The notes under the pieces were generated by a model. The model ran no database searches and was not told the origin of the DNA. It saw only the letters and a program-made list of their open reading frames with translations. 64,000 nt of DNA from Limnohabitans sp. T6-5 (lineage in GTDB: Bacteria; Pseudomonadota; Gammaproteobacteria; Burkholderiales; Burkholderiaceae_C). Below are positions 8,239 to 23,050 of this stretch, piece after piece. The number at the start of each line of letters is the position of its first letter. The stretch's first letter is position 1. The stretch is from contig NZ_NERV01000004.1 in assembly GCF_003063315.1 (NCBI RefSeq), forward strand, positions 248,001 to 312,000. Direction: 5' to 3'. The position numbers and the translations under genes are program-made.

Positions 8239-8925
8239 TCAGCGCACCGATTCGGCATTCAGCCGCAGGGTGCGACTGACGATTAGATTCCAGTCAGCCT
8301 GATTGCCTGCAGCGATCTGAAATGGGCGCGGCAACTGGGAAACATCCAGCCTGAAGCGGTAGGCCACGTATTGATGTGCATCGACATCCAGGTCTGCCAT
8401 GTTGGCCACCTTCCAGCCCGATTGACGGCGGATCACACCCAATGCTTCGTTCAAAGACTCGAAATTTTGAGAAATAGTGCTGGACAGCCCTGAACTCGGG
8501 ATCGGCTCATTGGAGACATTCAGGCGCCAGCGCCGGGTCAATGGCTGAAATGCCAAGCGGTAATAGCGGCTGACACTGCCCAATTTGCGGTCATACCAGT
8601 ACCAGCGATCGCGCATCACTTCAGCTTCAGCCACAAAGTGCACGGCCAGGCCCTTGACCAGGGCATCTTCCACCGCTGGGCCAAGTTCGAGCCTGAGCTG
8701 AGCGTGCAGAACCAGTGCACCGTCCTGCCGTTCAACCCTCAGCTCCGTCAATTCGGCCAGGGATGACTGCGACCAAGCGCTGCACGCGCTCAGCAGCCAC
8801 AAGGCGCCCAAGGCCCAACGGCAGCAGCCCCAAAGCTCAAGCTTGGCGCTTTTCCAGCAGTGCGTAATAAAACCCGTCGTGTTCACCCAGTGAATTGTCC
8901 ACGACTGGCCTGTCTCTTGGGGCAT
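8239..8925 (-). CDS. DUF4390 exported protein
   Basis: Up to 228 residues. After a hydrophobic signal-like stretch (WALGALWLLSACSAWSQ) comes a beta-rich domain matching DUF4390 as it occurs between rsmB and ntrY in beta-proteobacteria. Recognisable parts are RDRWYWYDRKLGSVSRYYRL, QNFESLNEALGVI and a C-terminal WNLIVSRTLRL. Function unknown; the context suggests the cell envelope and the NtrYX system. The start is uncertain. The only ATG (8925) overlaps rsmB by 89 bases. A GTG at 8886 or a TTG nearer the rsmB stop could be the true start, the last placing the hydrophobic stretch at the N-terminus. Confidence 0.8.
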   Translation of the reverse strand: MPQETGQSWTIHWVNTTGFITHCWKSAKLELWGCCRWALGALWLLSACSAWSQSSLAELTELRVERQDGALVLHAQLRLELGPAVEDALVKGLAVHFVAEAEVMRDRWYWYDRKLGSVSRYYRLAFQPLTRRWRLNVSNEPIPSSGLSSTISQNFESLNEALGVIRRQSGWKVANMADLDVDAHQYVAYRFRLDVSQLPRPFQIAAGNQADWNLIVSRTLRLNAESVR

Positions 8926-10201
8926 AACCGGGGATCAAATGGCCTGGAGAGGGGTGCAATAGGGCATCAGTGTTGCGCTGAAGAAACGCTTGGACGACTT
9001 CGTCTCCCTCTGCCTTGAAGACCGAACAGGTGCAATACAAGAGGCGCCCACCTGGCTTGAGCAAATGCCACAGCGTTTGGACCAGTTTCGCCTGAATCTG
9101 GGCCAACTGCGCACTGTCTGTGGGGCGGCGCAGCCAGCGCACATCGGGGTGTCTGCGCACGATGCCCGATGCGGTACAGGGCGCGTCCAGCAAGATGGCA
9201 TCGAACAATTGTCCATCCCACCAGCTATCGGGCAGACCTGCGTCGGCTGCCCTAACCTGGGCTAGCAAGCCCAGTCGTTGCAGGTTTTGGTGAATACGAT
9301 CGCAACGCGCTTCATCCACATCCAGTGCCAATACCTGAGCCTGCGGACAGATTTCGAGCAAATGCCCGGTTTTGCCACCGGGGGCCGCGCATGCGTCCAG
9401 AACTCGCCATCCTGGGCTCGGGTCCAGACCGTGCATCAACAATGGTGCGGCCATTTGCGCGGCGGCATCTTGGACCGAGACATGGCCTTGTGCAAAACCC
9501 GGCAACTGGTGCACAGGCACCGCCTTGGCCAGCTGCAAGCCATCCTCACCCACCGTTTTGGACGTTAATCCTGCCTCATCGAGCAAGCCTTGGTAAGACG
9601 CCACCGACTGGTGCAGACGGTTCACCCGCAAAGTCATGGGGGCCGGTTTTTGCGCCATGGTCAGCAGCGCCTGCCAATGCGCAGGGTGATCCGATCGCAA
9701 ACGGTCTATCCACCAGGCCGGGTGGTTCCACTGGGCTTGCGGATTCACATCCGTTTGTGCCACCAGGGTCTCTCGTTCGCGCATGAAGCGGCGCAGGCAA
9801 GCATTGACAAATCCGCTTTGCGCCTGGGTTGAGCGTTGCTGCCTTGCAGCTTCAACCACCTGGTTCACCAGCGTGTGCACAGGATAAGGCGCTTGCGCTT
9901 CGTCCCAGCACAAGGCCAAAGCGGTACACAGCAATGCATCAGCCGCAGGCGGCGGCGCTTTAGCAGCCAGCAATTGGCGCAATGCCGTGGCACGGCCCAG
10001 CTGACGCAAAACATGAAAGCTCAAGGACTGTGCCCCAGGTCGCAAGGACTGGGGCACGCTTTGGAGTTGCGCTGTCAATGAACGACCAGCGCGCACCGCT
10101 TGCACTGCAGCCGCCGTGGCTTGCAGCAACCGCCATAAAGGCACAGGGGCGCCTGATGCGGCATTCGTCACAGCGGTTTGACTCTGTTTGGCAGATTTCA
10201 T
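8837..10201 (-). CDS. rsmB: 16S rRNA (cytosine-967-C5) methyltransferase RsmB
   Basis: 454 residues. An N-terminal NusB-like RNA-binding domain (about 20-160) is followed by an S-adenosylmethionine-dependent methyltransferase domain. It shows VLDACAAPGGKTGHLLE (cofactor loop), LLDAPCTASG (motif IV) and LLYCTCSVF, with the catalytic cysteine of the RNA m5C family. It modifies C967 in 16S rRNA. It starts ten bases after the LemA-like gene stops and its end overlaps the DUF4390 frame, so these genes form one minus-strand run ending at the NtrX-like gene. Confidence 0.95.
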   Translation of the reverse strand: MKSAKQSQTAVTNAASGAPVPLWRLLQATAAAVQAVRAGRSLTAQLQSVPQSLRPGAQSLSFHVLRQLGRATALRQLLAAKAPPPAADALLCTALALCWDEAQAPYPVHTLVNQVVEAARQQRSTQAQSGFVNACLRRFMRERETLVAQTDVNPQAQWNHPAWWIDRLRSDHPAHWQALLTMAQKPAPMTLRVNRLHQSVASYQGLLDEAGLTSKTVGEDGLQLAKAVPVHQLPGFAQGHVSVQDAAAQMAAPLLMHGLDPSPGWRVLDACAAPGGKTGHLLEICPQAQVLALDVDEARCDRIHQNLQRLGLLAQVRAADAGLPDSWWDGQLFDAILLDAPCTASGIVRRHPDVRWLRRPTDSAQLAQIQAKLVQTLWHLLKPGGRLLYCTCSVFKAEGDEVVQAFLQRNTDALLHPSPGHLIPGYAPRDRPVVDNSLGEHDGFYYALLEKRQA

Positions 10202-10211
10202 TCGTATTCGT

Positions 10212-10754
10212 TCAAGTGCTTGCCAATGACAAATCCATGCGCATGGCCGGTTTGAAATTCAAACGCCGCCCCAACCAGGAGGCAGGACGCATGGCCAAGG
10301 CTTCGTTGTAGATTAAAGCGGCCACATGGTAAGGAATCATTGCTGCGGGCAATGTTTGGCGCATCCGGCTGAGCGCGATCTCCAGATCAGGACGGATCGC
10401 TTCGGGCGCGTTTTGTTGCATCAAACGAATTTCAGCCACGAGCTTCAGGTGCTGAGACACCACTTGTTTCTGACAGCCCTCATCCAATGGCTGCAAGCGC
10501 GACTGCGAGAGTGCCTCCAGCAAATCATCGCAAATGGTCTGCAGCTTTTGAAGATCTTGCGTTTCCTCTTCGCTGGCCAAGACCTGACGTGCAGCTATAC
10601 CGCCCTGCAGACGGACCAGCAAGCGAAGCCAGACGGCATCCACACTGCTCCATTGACGAACCACTTCGCTGCGCAAGCGCACCAAACGGTTGTGTGCCCC
10701 CACAGCCCAGAACACCAGCAACGCCAATGACGTGCCAAAGATCAACGCACCCAT
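10212..10754 (-). CDS. LemA-like single-pass membrane protein
   Basis: 180 residues. An N-terminal membrane helix (MGALIFGTSLALLVFWAVG) leads into HNRLVRLRSEVVRQWSSVD, which corresponds to the YNxLVxLRxxVxxAWS region of LemA. A helical body follows, with LIYNEALAMRPASWLGRRL near the C-terminus, matching the YNxAxxxxP motif. LemA proteins are cytoplasmic-facing coiled-coil membrane proteins of unclear function. It is a divergent member. It follows the rpoC terminator region and is the first gene of the rsmB run. Confidence 0.68.
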   Translation of the reverse strand: MGALIFGTSLALLVFWAVGAHNRLVRLRSEVVRQWSSVDAVWLRLLVRLQGGIAARQVLASEEETQDLQKLQTICDDLLEALSQSRLQPLDEGCQKQVVSQHLKLVAEIRLMQQNAPEAIRPDLEIALSRMRQTLPAAMIPYHVAALIYNEALAMRPASWLGRRLNFKPAMRMDLSLAST

Positions 10755-10787
10755 CCCATCACCTCATGTTTGCATCTGCAACAAAAC

Positions 10788-10816
10788 AGCCCCTGACCGC
10801 AAGCGGTGCAGGGGCT
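10788..10816 (-). terminator. rpoC terminator
   Basis: AGCCCCTG-ACCGC-AA-GCGGT-G-CAGGGGCT forms a 13-bp stem with one bulged base. On the minus strand it is followed by GTTTTGTTG. It lies 35 bases after the rpoC stop and closes the rpoBC operon. Confidence 0.85.
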
Positions 10817-10851
10817 GGTCATGATCACCGACAAATCGGTGATGTCATCGC

Positions 10852-13800
10852 TCAGGCAGCTTCGCCAGCGTCCGTGACGGCGTCTTGCGACGATTCGCCA
10901 GCCAGTTCTGCAGCTTCGGCGTCCGCAATGGCTCGGCGCTCTGCGTCGTCCATGGCATCCTTGACCGCACGGGCTTTGTGATAAGCCAAGCCTGTACCGG
11001 CAGGGATAAGACGTCCCACGATCACGTTTTCCTTCAGACCACGCAACTCATCGCGTTTGCCCATGATGGCCGCTTCGGTCAACACACGGGTGGTTTCCTG
11101 GAAGGACGCCGCAGAGATGAACGAGTCGGTCGACAAGGACGCTTTGGTGATACCCAGCAGCAAGTTGCTGTAGGTCGCAGGGATCTTGCCGTCTTTTTGC
11201 AAGGCATCATTGGTGTTGAGCATTTCGGAACGCTCCACCTGTTCGCCCGCGATGTAGCTGGAATCGCCGGAGTTCTCCACCACCACGCGGCGCAGCATCT
11301 GACGAACAATCACTTCGATGTGCTTGTCGTTGATCTTCACGCCTTGCAAGCGGTACACATCCTGCACTTCGTCGACGATGTAGCGGGCCAGCTCTTCGAT
11401 GCCCAGCAAACGCAAGATGTCTTGCGGGTCGGCAGGGCCGTCCACAATGCTCTCGCCCTTGTTGACCACTTGGCCTTCGTGCACCAGGATGTTCTTCTCT
11501 TTGGGGATCAGTTCATCCCAGACCTTGCCTTCAGGGTCGGTGATCTGCAAGCGGACCTTGCCTTTGGTCTCTTTTCCAAACGACACGGTACCGGTGATCT
11601 CGGCCAGCATGCCCTTGTCTTTGGGCGAACGGGCTTCGAACAGTTCGGCCACACGGGGCAAACCGCCGGTGATGTCGCGGGTCTTTTGACCTTCGACCGG
11701 GATACGGGCCAGCACTTCGCCTGGGCCCACGTCCATGCCGTCGCGCACCTGGATCAGCGCACCGATCTGGAAGCCAATCGTCACCGAGTGGTCGGTGCCT
11801 GGGATCTTGACTTCTTTGCCTGCGGCGTCGATCAACTTGACCTGAGGGCGAATGACTTTGGCTGCACCACGGCGCTTGGGATCGATCACCACCAGGGTGG
11901 ACAAACCGGTCACTTCGTCGACCTGCTTGGCCACCGTCAGGCCTTCTTCGACGTTCTCGAATTTCACCTGACCGGCGAATTCGGTGATGATCGGGCGGGT
12001 CAGCGGGTCCCAGTTCGCCAAGATGGTGCCAGCCTTGATGGTCTGGTCCGCCTTGATCGACAGGATCGCACCGTAAGGTACTTTGTGACGCTCACGCTCG
12101 CGGCCGTGTTCGTCGTGGATGACGATTTCGCCAGAACGGGAAATCACCACCAGCTCGCCTTTGGAGTTGGTCACATAACGCATCGTGGCATTGAAGCCGA
12201 TGATGCCGTTGGACTTGGCTTCCACGCTGGAGGCCACAGCCGCACGCGAAGCCGCACCACCAATGTGGAAGGTCCGCATGGTCAGCTGGGTACCCGGCTC
12301 ACCGATCGACTGGGCAGCGATCACACCAACCGCTTCGCCGTTGTTGACCAAACCACCACGACCCAGATCGCGGCCATAGCACTTGGCGCACAAGCCAAAG
12401 CGTGTGGCGCAAGTCAGGGCTGTGCGGACCTTGACTTCGTCGACGCCAGCGGCTTCGAGTTCGTCGATCAGGTCTTCATCGAGCATGGTGCCGGCGGTGG
12501 CCAGAACCGAACGGTTCTCGGGGTGCAGCACGTCTTCAGCAGCGGTGCGACCCAAGATGCGGTCGCGCAGCGATTCGATCACCTCACCACCTTCAACGAT
12601 GGCGCGCATCAGCGAACCATCGGCGGTGCCGCAATCGAGCTCAGTCACCACCAAGTCTTGGGTCACGTCAACCAAACGGCGGGTCAGGTAACCGGAGTTC
12701 GCGGTCTTCAACGCCGTGTCGGCCAGACCTTTACGCGCTCCGTGGGTCGAGATGAAGTACTGCAACACGTTCAGACCTTCACGGAAGTTCGCCGTGATGG
12801 GGGTCTCAATGATCGAACCGTCAGGCTTGGCCATCAGGCCACGCATACCGGCCAGCTGGCGAATCTGCGCTGCAGAGCCGCGAGCACCGGAGTCGGCCAT
12901 CATGTAGATGGAGTTGAAGGACTCCTGCTCGACTTCCTTGCCGTGACGGTCGATGGTCTTTTCTTTGCGCAGTTGGTCCATCATCACCTTGGACACGGCG
13001 TCACCGGCCTTGCCCCAGATGTCCACAACCTTGTTGTAACGTTCGCCAGAAGTCACCAGACCCGACACGTATTGCTGTTCGATGTCTTTGACTTCTTTTT
13101 CCGCGTCCGCAATGATGGCGGGCTTTTCTGGCGGCACCAACATGTCGTCGATACCAATCGAGATGCCCGAGCGTGTGGCCAAACGGAAACCGTTTTGCAA
13201 CAGCTTGTCGGCGAACACCACCGTCTCTTTCAAGCCGCACTTGCGGAAGGACGTGTTGATCAGCTTGGAGATTTCCTTTTTCTTCAGCGCCTTGTTCAGG
13301 TTGCTGAAGGGCAGGCCCTTGGGCAGGATCTCGGACAGCAAGGCACGGCCCACTGTGGTCTCCACCATCGAAACCGATGAAGTGAATTCTCCAGTGACTT
13401 TGTCCTTGGTCCACTCGGTCATGCGCACGCTGATCTTGGCTGTCAGGTCCACAGCGCCCGCGTCCAAAGCGCGCTGCACTTCACCGATGTCGGCAAAAAT
13501 CAGGCCTTCGCCCTTGGCGTTGATGCGGTCACGGGTGGTGTAGTACAGACCCAGCACCACGTCTTGCGAAGGCACGATGGATGGTTCGCCCGAAGCGGGG
13601 AACAAAATATTGTTCGAAGCCAGCATCAAAGTGCGGGCTTCCATCTGGGCTTCCACCGACAGCGGCACGTGTACGGCCATCTGGTCACCGTCGAAGTCGG
13701 CGTTGAAGGCCGCGCAAACGAGGGGGTGCAATTGAATGGCTTTGCCTTCGATCAGCAGAGGCTCAAACGCCTGGATACCCAAACGGTGCAGCGTAGGCGC

Positions 13801-15069
13801 ACGGTTGAGCATCACGGGGTGCTCTTTGATGACCTCTTCCAGGATGTCCCACACCACCGGTGTACCGGCTTCGACTTCCTTCTTGGCGGCCTTGATGGTG
13901 GTCGCGATGCCCATGGCTTCGAGACGCGCAAAGATGAAAGGCTTGAACAACTCGATGGCCATCAACTTGGGCAAACCGCACTGGTGCAGCTTGAGGGTTG
14001 GGCCCACGGTGATGACGGAACGACCGGAGTAGTCCACGCGCTTGCCCAGCAAGTTCTGACGGAAACGACCGCTCTTGCCTTTGATCATGTCGGCCAAAGA
14101 CTTCAAAGCGCGCTTGTTGGCGCCGGTCATGGCCTTGCCGCGGCGACCGTTGTCCAGCAAGCTGTCCACCGCTTCTTGGAGCATCCGCTTTTCGTTGCGG
14201 GCGATGATCTCGGGCGCTTTCAATTCCAGCAAACGGCGCAGACGGCTGTTGCGGTTGATGACGCGGCGGTACAGGTCGTTCAGGTCGGAGGTCGCAAAGC
14301 GACCGCCGTCCAGCGGTACCAAAGGACGCAGGTCCGGTGGCAGCACGGGCAGCACTTCGAGCACCATCCACTCGGGCTTGATGCCCGACTTCTTGAATGC
14401 TTCCAGCACTTTGAGGCGCTTGGCGTTTTTCTTGACCTTCAGCTCGGAGCCAGTCAGGTCACCGCGCAGGCGCTCGATTTCGCTTTCGATGTCGATGCCT
14501 TGCAACAATTCCTTGATGCCTTCGGCGCCCATTTTGGCCACGAATTCGTCGCCGTACTCTTTGACTTTGGCGTCGTAATCGTCTTCGCTCATGATGCTGA
14601 ATTTCTTCAGCTGGGTCATGCCCGGATCGGTTACGACATAGGCTTCAAAGTACAGCACACGCTCAATGTCGCGCAGCGTCATGTCGAGCACCAGGCCCAA
14701 ACGCGATGGCAAGGACTTGAGGAACCAGATGTGGGCGCAAGGTGCGGCCAGGTCGATGTGACCCATGCGCTCGCGACGCACTTTGGTTTGTGTGACTTCA
14801 ACGCCGCACTTCTCGCAGATCACACCGCGGTGCTTGAGGCGCTTGTACTTGCCGCACAAGCATTCGTAGTCTTTGATGGGGCCAAAAATCTTGGCGCAAA
14901 ACAGACCATCGCGCTCGGGCTTGAAGGTGCGGTAGTTGATGGTTTCCGGCTTCTTCACTTCACCGAAAGACCACGAACGGATCTTCTCGGGCGATGCCAG
15001 GCCGATGCGGATCGCATCGAAATGGTCATCGGGCGTGAACTGCTTGAACAGGTCGAGTAGTGATTTCAT
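10852..15069 (-). CDS. rpoC: RNA polymerase beta' subunit
   Basis: 1,405 residues, full length for the family. The N-terminal zinc-binding segment has [20 protein letters not shown]. The catalytic magnesium loop [15 protein letters not shown] lies near residue 455. The trigger-loop/bridge region includes [19 protein letters not shown]. The C-terminal part carries [14 protein letters not shown]. Partner of RpoB, 23 bases downstream of it. Confidence 0.99.
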   Translation of the reverse strand: MKSLLDLFKQFTPDDHFDAIRIGLASPEKIRSWSFGEVKKPETINYRTFKPERDGLFCAKIFGPIKDYECLCGKYKRLKHRGVICEKCGVEVTQTKVRRERMGHIDLAAPCAHIWFLKSLPSRLGLVLDMTLRDIERVLYFEAYVVTDPGMTQLKKFSIMSEDDYDAKVKEYGDEFVAKMGAEGIKELLQGIDIESEIERLRGDLTGSELKVKKNAKRLKVLEAFKKSGIKPEWMVLEVLPVLPPDLRPLVPLDGGRFATSDLNDLYRRVINRNSRLRRLLELKAPEIIARNEKRMLQEAVDSLLDNGRRGKAMTGANKRALKSLADMIKGKSGRFRQNLLGKRVDYSGRSVITVGPTLKLHQCGLPKLMAIELFKPFIFARLEAMGIATTIKAAKKEVEAGTPVVWDILEEVIKEHPVMLNRAPTLHRLGIQAFEPLLIEGKAIQLHPLVCAAFNADFDGDQMAVHVPLSVEAQMEARTLMLASNNILFPASGEPSIVPSQDVVLGLYYTTRDRINAKGEGLIFADIGEVQRALDAGAVDLTAKISVRMTEWTKDKVTGEFTSSVSMVETTVGRALLSEILPKGLPFSNLNKALKKKEISKLINTSFRKCGLKETVVFADKLLQNGFRLATRSGISIGIDDMLVPPEKPAIIADAEKEVKDIEQQYVSGLVTSGERYNKVVDIWGKAGDAVSKVMMDQLRKEKTIDRHGKEVEQESFNSIYMMADSGARGSAAQIRQLAGMRGLMAKPDGSIIETPITANFREGLNVLQYFISTHGARKGLADTALKTANSGYLTRRLVDVTQDLVVTELDCGTADGSLMRAIVEGGEVIESLRDRILGRTAAEDVLHPENRSVLATAGTMLDEDLIDELEAAGVDEVKVRTALTCATRFGLCAKCYGRDLGRGGLVNNGEAVGVIAAQSIGEPGTQLTMRTFHIGGAASRAAVASSVEAKSNGIIGFNATMRYVTNSKGELVVISRSGEIVIHDEHGRERERHKVPYGAILSIKADQTIKAGTILANWDPLTRPIITEFAGQVKFENVEEGLTVAKQVDEVTGLSTLVVIDPKRRGAAKVIRPQVKLIDAAGKEVKIPGTDHSVTIGFQIGALIQVRDGMDVGPGEVLARIPVEGQKTRDITGGLPRVAELFEARSPKDKGMLAEITGTVSFGKETKGKVRLQITDPEGKVWDELIPKEKNILVHEGQVVNKGESIVDGPADPQDILRLLGIEELARYIVDEVQDVYRLQGVKINDKHIEVIVRQMLRRVVVENSGDSSYIAGEQVERSEMLNTNDALQKDGKIPATYSNLLLGITKASLSTDSFISAASFQETTRVLTEAAIMGKRDELRGLKENVIVGRLIPAGTGLAYHKARAVKDAMDDAERRAIADAEAAELAGESSQDAVTDAGEAA

Positions 15070-15092
15070 GGTTTAAATCCTTTGCCTGTGAA

Positions 15093-19217
<4,125 letters not shown>

Positions 19218-19420
19218 GAGATCTCCGGGCTTGATCTTTCAGGACTGTGTGTTGCCTCGCTTTTCAGCGCAAACAACGGGCTTGGCGGCTGGCCTCTACC
19301 AGCGTTGGCGGACGATTGCGCATTGCACGCAACCCGAACCAAGGGTCTTCTGCAGTCGGGTCAGAAGACACAGAAAAACCTGCTTTTTGAGTGATTTTTC
19401 TGTGCGCTCTGTAAGCGCCA

Positions 19421-19453
19421 AAGGCTGGAGGCCCTTGCGGACACTCCAGCCTT
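19421..19453 (-). promoter_or_regulatory. rplL-rpoB intergenic hairpin (attenuator or processing site)
   Basis: AAGGCTGGAG / CTCCAGCCTT form a perfect 10-bp stem with a 13-base loop, 14 bases after the rplL stop. There is no T-run on the minus strand. This fits the known partial attenuator and RNase III site between rplL and rpoB in proteobacteria, which sets the ribosomal protein to polymerase ratio. The rest of 19218-19420 shows nothing clear. Confidence 0.6.
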
Positions 19454-19467
19454 GGAACGAGACCGAA

Positions 19468-19842
19468 TTACTTGAGTTCGGCCTTGGCGCCAGCTTCTTC
19501 CAGCTTCTTCTTGGCGGCTTCAGCGTCAGCCTTTGGCAGGCCTTCTTTGACAGCCTTAGGAGCGCCGTCCACCAAGTCTTTGGCTTCTTTCAAGCCCAGA
19601 CCGGTGATTTCGCGCACAGCTTTAATCACGGACACTTTGTTTGCGCCGGCTTCCAACAACATCACGTTGAATTCAGTCTTCTCTTCAGCAGCTGCAGCGG
19701 CACCGCCACCAGCAGCAGCGGGAGCAGCCATAGCGGCAGCGCTCACACCAAACTTCTCTTCGATGGCTTTCACCAGGTCGTTGAGTTCCATGACCGTCAT
19801 GCTGTCCAGCGCGGTCAAAAATGCGTCTTTATCGAATGCCAT
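19468..19842 (-). CDS. rplL: 50S ribosomal protein L7/L12
   Basis: 124 residues. An N-terminal dimerisation domain ([20 protein letters not shown]) is followed by an alanine/glycine-rich hinge ([20 protein letters not shown]) and the globular C-terminal domain with [20 protein letters not shown]. It forms the stalk that recruits elongation factors, bound to L10. AGGAAAT precedes the start. Confidence 0.98.
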   Translation of the reverse strand: MAFDKDAFLTALDSMTVMELNDLVKAIEEKFGVSAAAMAAPAAAGGGAAAAAEEKTEFNVMLLEAGANKVSVIKAVREITGLGLKEAKDLVDGAPKAVKEGLPKADAEAAKKKLEEAGAKAELK

Positions 19843-19882
19843 TTTTATTTCCTAACAATTGGTTTAAACACGAACGCTGGCC

Positions 19883-20389
19883 TTAAGCGGCAACAGCTTC
19901 GCCTTCGCCTTTTTTGGCCGCCAAAGCACCCAACACCACGGCGGTGCGGGACATTGGCGACATCAGCAAGCCACACAATTGAGCCAACAACACTTCTTTC
20001 GAAGGGATGCTTGCCAACTGCTTAACGCCATTGACGTCCAGAGCTTTACCTGCAAATGCACCTGCGCGAATCACCAATTTGTCATTGGTTTTTGCGAAGT
20101 CAGCCACCACTTTTGCGGCAGCCACAGCATCCTCAGAGAAGCCATAGATCAGCGGTCCGGTCATCTGATCGGCAACAATTTCAAACTGCGTACCCGTCAC
20201 AGCACGGCGGGCCAAGGTGTTTTTCAACACGCTCAGCGAAACGCCCAGGCTGCGAGCTTTGACGCGCAGGTTTGTCATGTCAGCGACCGTGATACCACGG
20301 TATTCCGCCATCACCAGCGTTTGAGCTTTAGCGGCGAGGTCGGTCACTTCGGTAATGACCGCTTCTTTCTCACTGCGATTCAGACTCAA
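19883..20389 (-). CDS. rplJ: 50S ribosomal protein L10
   Basis: 168 residues, [20 protein letters not shown] onward, full length. L10 anchors L7/L12 dimers to 23S rRNA and represses its own mRNA. The start codon is TTG, preceded by AGGAG six bases upstream; no ATG fits the conserved N-terminus. A weak start codon agrees with translational control of this gene. Confidence 0.97.
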   Translation of the reverse strand: MSLNRSEKEAVITEVTDLAAKAQTLVMAEYRGITVADMTNLRVKARSLGVSLSVLKNTLARRAVTGTQFEIVADQMTGPLIYGFSEDAVAAAKVVADFAKTNDKLVIRAGAFAGKALDVNGVKQLASIPSKEVLLAQLCGLLMSPMSRTAVVLGALAAKKGEGEAVAA

Positions 20390-20646
20390 GGTCTACTCCT
20401 TTATATGTGTCTTCGGGTCTCCCCTTGAACACGCCTATTTGCAGCGACCAACTGTTGAAGGATTTCCATCCATCTGCAGCGGGATCGCCATCTGCGTTGG
20501 CCCAAACTTCCAAGCGAACTTTTCAGTTTGTTGATTAAGCACAGCGGTGTGTGCACCAACGGTCTTGGATGACCTGCGGTCTTGGTTGAGAAGACCGCAG
20601 CCCACCACATTGAGCCCACCCAAGGGTTGGCTCAAATTTCACGCAA
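20390..20646 (-). promoter_or_regulatory. rplJ leader (probable L10 autoregulatory region)
   Basis: 257 bases between the rplA stop and rplJ start hold no gene. They contain a 10-bp hairpin CTGCGGTCTT / AAGACCGCAG (20574-20600, loop of 7) and a second weaker one around GAGCCCACCC / GGGTTGGCTC (20610-20640). In other bacteria the rplJ leader is where L10-L12 binds to repress translation, and the length and structure here agree. Neither hairpin has a T-run, so they are not simple terminators. Confidence 0.55.
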
Positions 20647-21342
20647 TCAAGCTGCGATGGTTTGTGTGTCGACGCGCACGCCCACACCCATGGTCGAAGA
20701 CACGGCCACTTTGCGCAGGTAAACACCCTTGCTGGTCGCGGGTTTGGCTTTGACCAAGGCTTCCACCAAGGCCGCCAAGTTGCCTTGCAACTTGTCAGAG
20801 TCAAACGAACGGCGACCGATGGTGCCGTGCACGATACCGGCTTTGTCCACGCGAAATTGCACTTGACCGGCTTTCGCGTTCTTCACGGCTGTGGCCACGT
20901 CAGGTGTGACGGTTCCGACTTTGGGGTTAGGCATCAGGCCACGCGGGCCCAAGATTTGACCCAAAGTACCGACGACGCGCATGGCATCAGGCGCAGCGAT
21001 CACGACGTCGAAAGGCATGTCGCCAGCTTTCACGCGGGCAGCCAAGTCGTCCATACCGACCACGTCAGCACCGGCGGCTTTGGCTTCTTCAGCCTTGGCA
21101 CCTTGTGCGAACACGGCCACACGAGCAGTCTTGCCTGTGCCGTTAGGCAACACGACAGCGCCACGCACCACTTGGTCAGATTTCTTGGCATCGATACCGA
21201 GTTGCACGGCCACGTCGATGGATTCATCGAACTTGGCGGTGGCGCACTCTTTGACGATGGTCAATGCATCAGCAACGGCGTACAGCTTGTTGCTGTCCAC
21301 TTTGCCAACCAGGGCTTTTTGCTTTTTGGTGAGCTTGGACAT
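20647..21342 (-). CDS. rplA: 50S ribosomal protein L1
   Basis: 231 residues with the family motif [18 protein letters not shown] and C-terminal [21 protein letters not shown]1 forms the mobile stalk near the E site and in many bacteria represses its own operon. It starts directly after the rplK stop. Confidence 0.98.
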   Translation of the reverse strand: MSKLTKKQKALVGKVDSNKLYAVADALTIVKECATAKFDESIDVAVQLGIDAKKSDQVVRGAVVLPNGTGKTARVAVFAQGAKAEEAKAAGADVVGMDDLAARVKAGDMPFDVVIAAPDAMRVVGTLGQILGPRGLMPNPKVGTVTPDVATAVKNAKAGQVQFRVDKAGIVHGTIGRRSFDSDKLQGNLAALVEALVKAKPATSKGVYLRKVAVSSTMGVGVRVDTQTIAA

Positions 21343-21774
21343 TTACACGCCCTCCACATTCACGCCCATGGAACGGGCAGTACCAGCGATGGTGCGAACA
21401 GCTGCGTCCAGATCGGCGGCAGTCAGGTCTTTCATCTTGGTTTTGGCGATTTCTTCCAGCTGAGCGCGGGTGATCTTGCCGACCTTTTCCAGACCAGGCT
21501 TGGTCGAAGCCTTGTCGATCTTGATGGACTTCTTGATCAAGGTCGCTGCAGGCGGGGTCTTGATGATGAAGGTGAAGGATTTGTCTGCAAACGCCGTGAT
21601 GACCACGGGCAATGGCAGACCGGGCTCGACGCCTTGGGTCTGGGCGTTGAACGCCTTGCAGAATTCCATGATGTTCAGACCACGTTGACCCAAAGCTGGG
21701 CCAATAGGTGGCGATGGATTGGCTTTACCAGCTGGCACTTGCAGCTTGATGAAGCCGACGATTTTTTTCGCCAT
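21343..21774 (-). CDS. rplK: 50S ribosomal protein L11
   Basis: 143 residues. [39 protein letters not shown] and the C-terminal rRNA-binding domain [13 protein letters not shown] are all present. It binds the GTPase-associated centre of 23S rRNA and stimulates RelA. It follows nusG after a hairpin-containing gap. Confidence 0.98.
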   Translation of the reverse strand: MAKKIVGFIKLQVPAGKANPSPPIGPALGQRGLNIMEFCKAFNAQTQGVEPGLPLPVVITAFADKSFTFIIKTPPAATLIKKSIKIDKASTKPGLEKVGKITRAQLEEIAKTKMKDLTAADLDAAVRTIAGTARSMGVNVEGV

Positions 21775-21848
21775 GCTTTTCTCCTTGCGGGTATTAACGC
21801 TTCAGTTGAAAAACCAAGAGCTTCCCGGGGTTAACGACTCACTTTCAA

Positions 21849-21879
21849 AGCCTGGCACCGAGTCGGGAAGTGCCAGGCT
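21849..21879 (-). promoter_or_regulatory. nusG-rplK intergenic hairpin
   Basis: AGCCTGGCAC / GTGCCAGGCT is a perfect 10-bp stem with an 11-base loop, between the nusG stop and rplK start. Only TTTGAAAG follows on the minus strand, so it is at most a weak terminator and perhaps a processing site or leader element for the L11 operon. Confidence 0.5.
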
Positions 21880-21898
21880 GTTCGCATCAAGATGGTGC

Positions 21899-22480
21899 TC
21901 AGGTCTTTTCGACTTGACTGAATTCCAGCTCAACCGGTGTCGCGCGACCAAAAATGGTGACCGACACACGCAGTTTGTTGCGTTCGTAATTGACTTCTTC
22001 GACGGTGCCGTTGAAGTCGGTGAATGGGCCTTCTTTGACGCGGATGTATTCACCCACTTCAAACTCAACCTTGTGCCGGGGCTTGTCGGTACCCTCTTGC
22101 ATCTGGCTGACGATTTTGGCCACATCCGCTTCAGAAATGGGCGCAGGACGGTTTTTAGCGCCGCCCACAAAACCCGTCACCTTGTTGGTGTGCTTGACCA
22201 AGTGCCAAGTCTCGTCATCCATCACCATTTCTACCAGCACGTAGCCGGGGAAAAATTTGCGCTCCGTGGTGCGCTTTTGGCCGTTCTTGACCTCGACCAC
22301 CTCTTCTGTGGGCACAAGGATGCGACCAAACTTGGACTCCATACCCGAACGCGTGATGCGCTCTACGATATTGCGCTCGACTGCTTTTTCCATGCCTGAA
22401 TAGGCATGAACCACGTACCACTTCAAATCAGGGTTCGTGGATGTGCCAGCCATGGGCGCGTTGACTACAACATCGTTCAT
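21899..22480 (-). CDS. nusG: Transcription termination/antitermination factor NusG
   Basis: 193 residues. The NGN domain has [19 protein letters not shown] and [10 protein letters not shown], followed by a KOW domain ([19 protein letters not shown]). It binds RNA polymerase and links to Rho or S10. The start at 22480 shares a base with the secE stop (TAATG), implying coupling. A frame extension to 22543 lies inside secE and is not used. Confidence 0.97.
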   Translation of the reverse strand: MNDVVVNAPMAGTSTNPDLKWYVVHAYSGMEKAVERNIVERITRSGMESKFGRILVPTEEVVEVKNGQKRTTERKFFPGYVLVEMVMDDETWHLVKHTNKVTGFVGGAKNRPAPISEADVAKIVSQMQEGTDKPRHKVEFEVGEYIRVKEGPFTDFNGTVEEVNYERNKLRVSVTIFGRATPVELEFSQVEKT

Positions 22481-22863
22481 TATTTTTTCCACCCAAGAAT
22501 CAGATCGTAAAAAACCCATTCGAGAGTTTTGTCGGTGAGCCACAGAAACAGCGCCATCACCACCACAAAGCCGAAGACATAAGCCGTGATCTGCATGGCC
22601 TCTTTGCGCTCAGGCCAGACTACTTTTTTGACTTCCCGAACAGCATCGCGACCAAAAGCAATCAACTGACGCCCTGTTTCCGAAGAAAAGAATGCCGCCA
22701 AGGCCGCCACCAAGCCCACCAGCAAGCCTGCCCACTGAGCCCAAGCACCCTGAGTGGCCAAAAAGTAATATGCCACCAAAGCAGCAATGACCAGCGAGCC
22801 TGCGAGTGCAAGACGCAACTTATCGCTTGCAGCGCTAACAGTTTGAACTTCGGACGTTGCCAT
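22480..22863 (-). CDS. secE: Preprotein translocase subunit SecE
   Basis: 127 residues with three hydrophobic helices. The conserved region [20 protein letters not shown] precedes the last helix, which ends in YDLILGWKK. It clamps SecY in the inner-membrane translocon. The three-helix form is usual in proteobacteria. It lies downstream of tRNA-Trp and directly before nusG. Confidence 0.97.
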   Translation of the reverse strand: MATSEVQTVSAASDKLRLALAGSLVIAALVAYYFLATQGAWAQWAGLLVGLVAALAAFFSSETGRQLIAFGRDAVREVKKVVWPERKEAMQITAYVFGFVVVMALFLWLTDKTLEWVFYDLILGWKK

Positions 22864-22918
22864 ACGGCTTGAAAACCTTTGTTGCGCCCCATCAATGATG
22901 GCGACGTATCAGACAAGG

Positions 22919-22943
22919 AAGCCCGCTAGAGACTAGCGGGCTT
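22919..22943 (-). terminator. Hairpin after tRNA-Trp (weak terminator or processing site)
   Basis: AAGCCCGCTAG / CTAGCGGGCTT forms an 11-bp stem with a 3-base loop, 20 bases beyond the tRNA 3' end. The following TTCCTTGTCT is only moderately T-rich, so read-through into secE-nusG is plausible. Confidence 0.5.
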
Positions 22944-22962
22944 GAAAATCCACCTTTTCAGG

Positions 22963-23038
22963 TGGCAGGGGCAGTAGGAATCGAACCTACAACCTTCGGT
23001 TTTGGAGACCGACGCTCTGCCAATTGAGCTATACCCCT
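22963..23038 (-). tRNA. tRNA-Trp (CCA)
   Basis: 76 bases with encoded CCA. Anticodon CCA sits in the loop of GTCGGTCTCCAAAACCGA. Acceptor AGGGGTA pairs with TGCCCCT. It lies between tuf and secE, as in many proteobacteria. Confidence 0.97.
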
Positions 23039-23050
23039 ACAAAAAACCTC

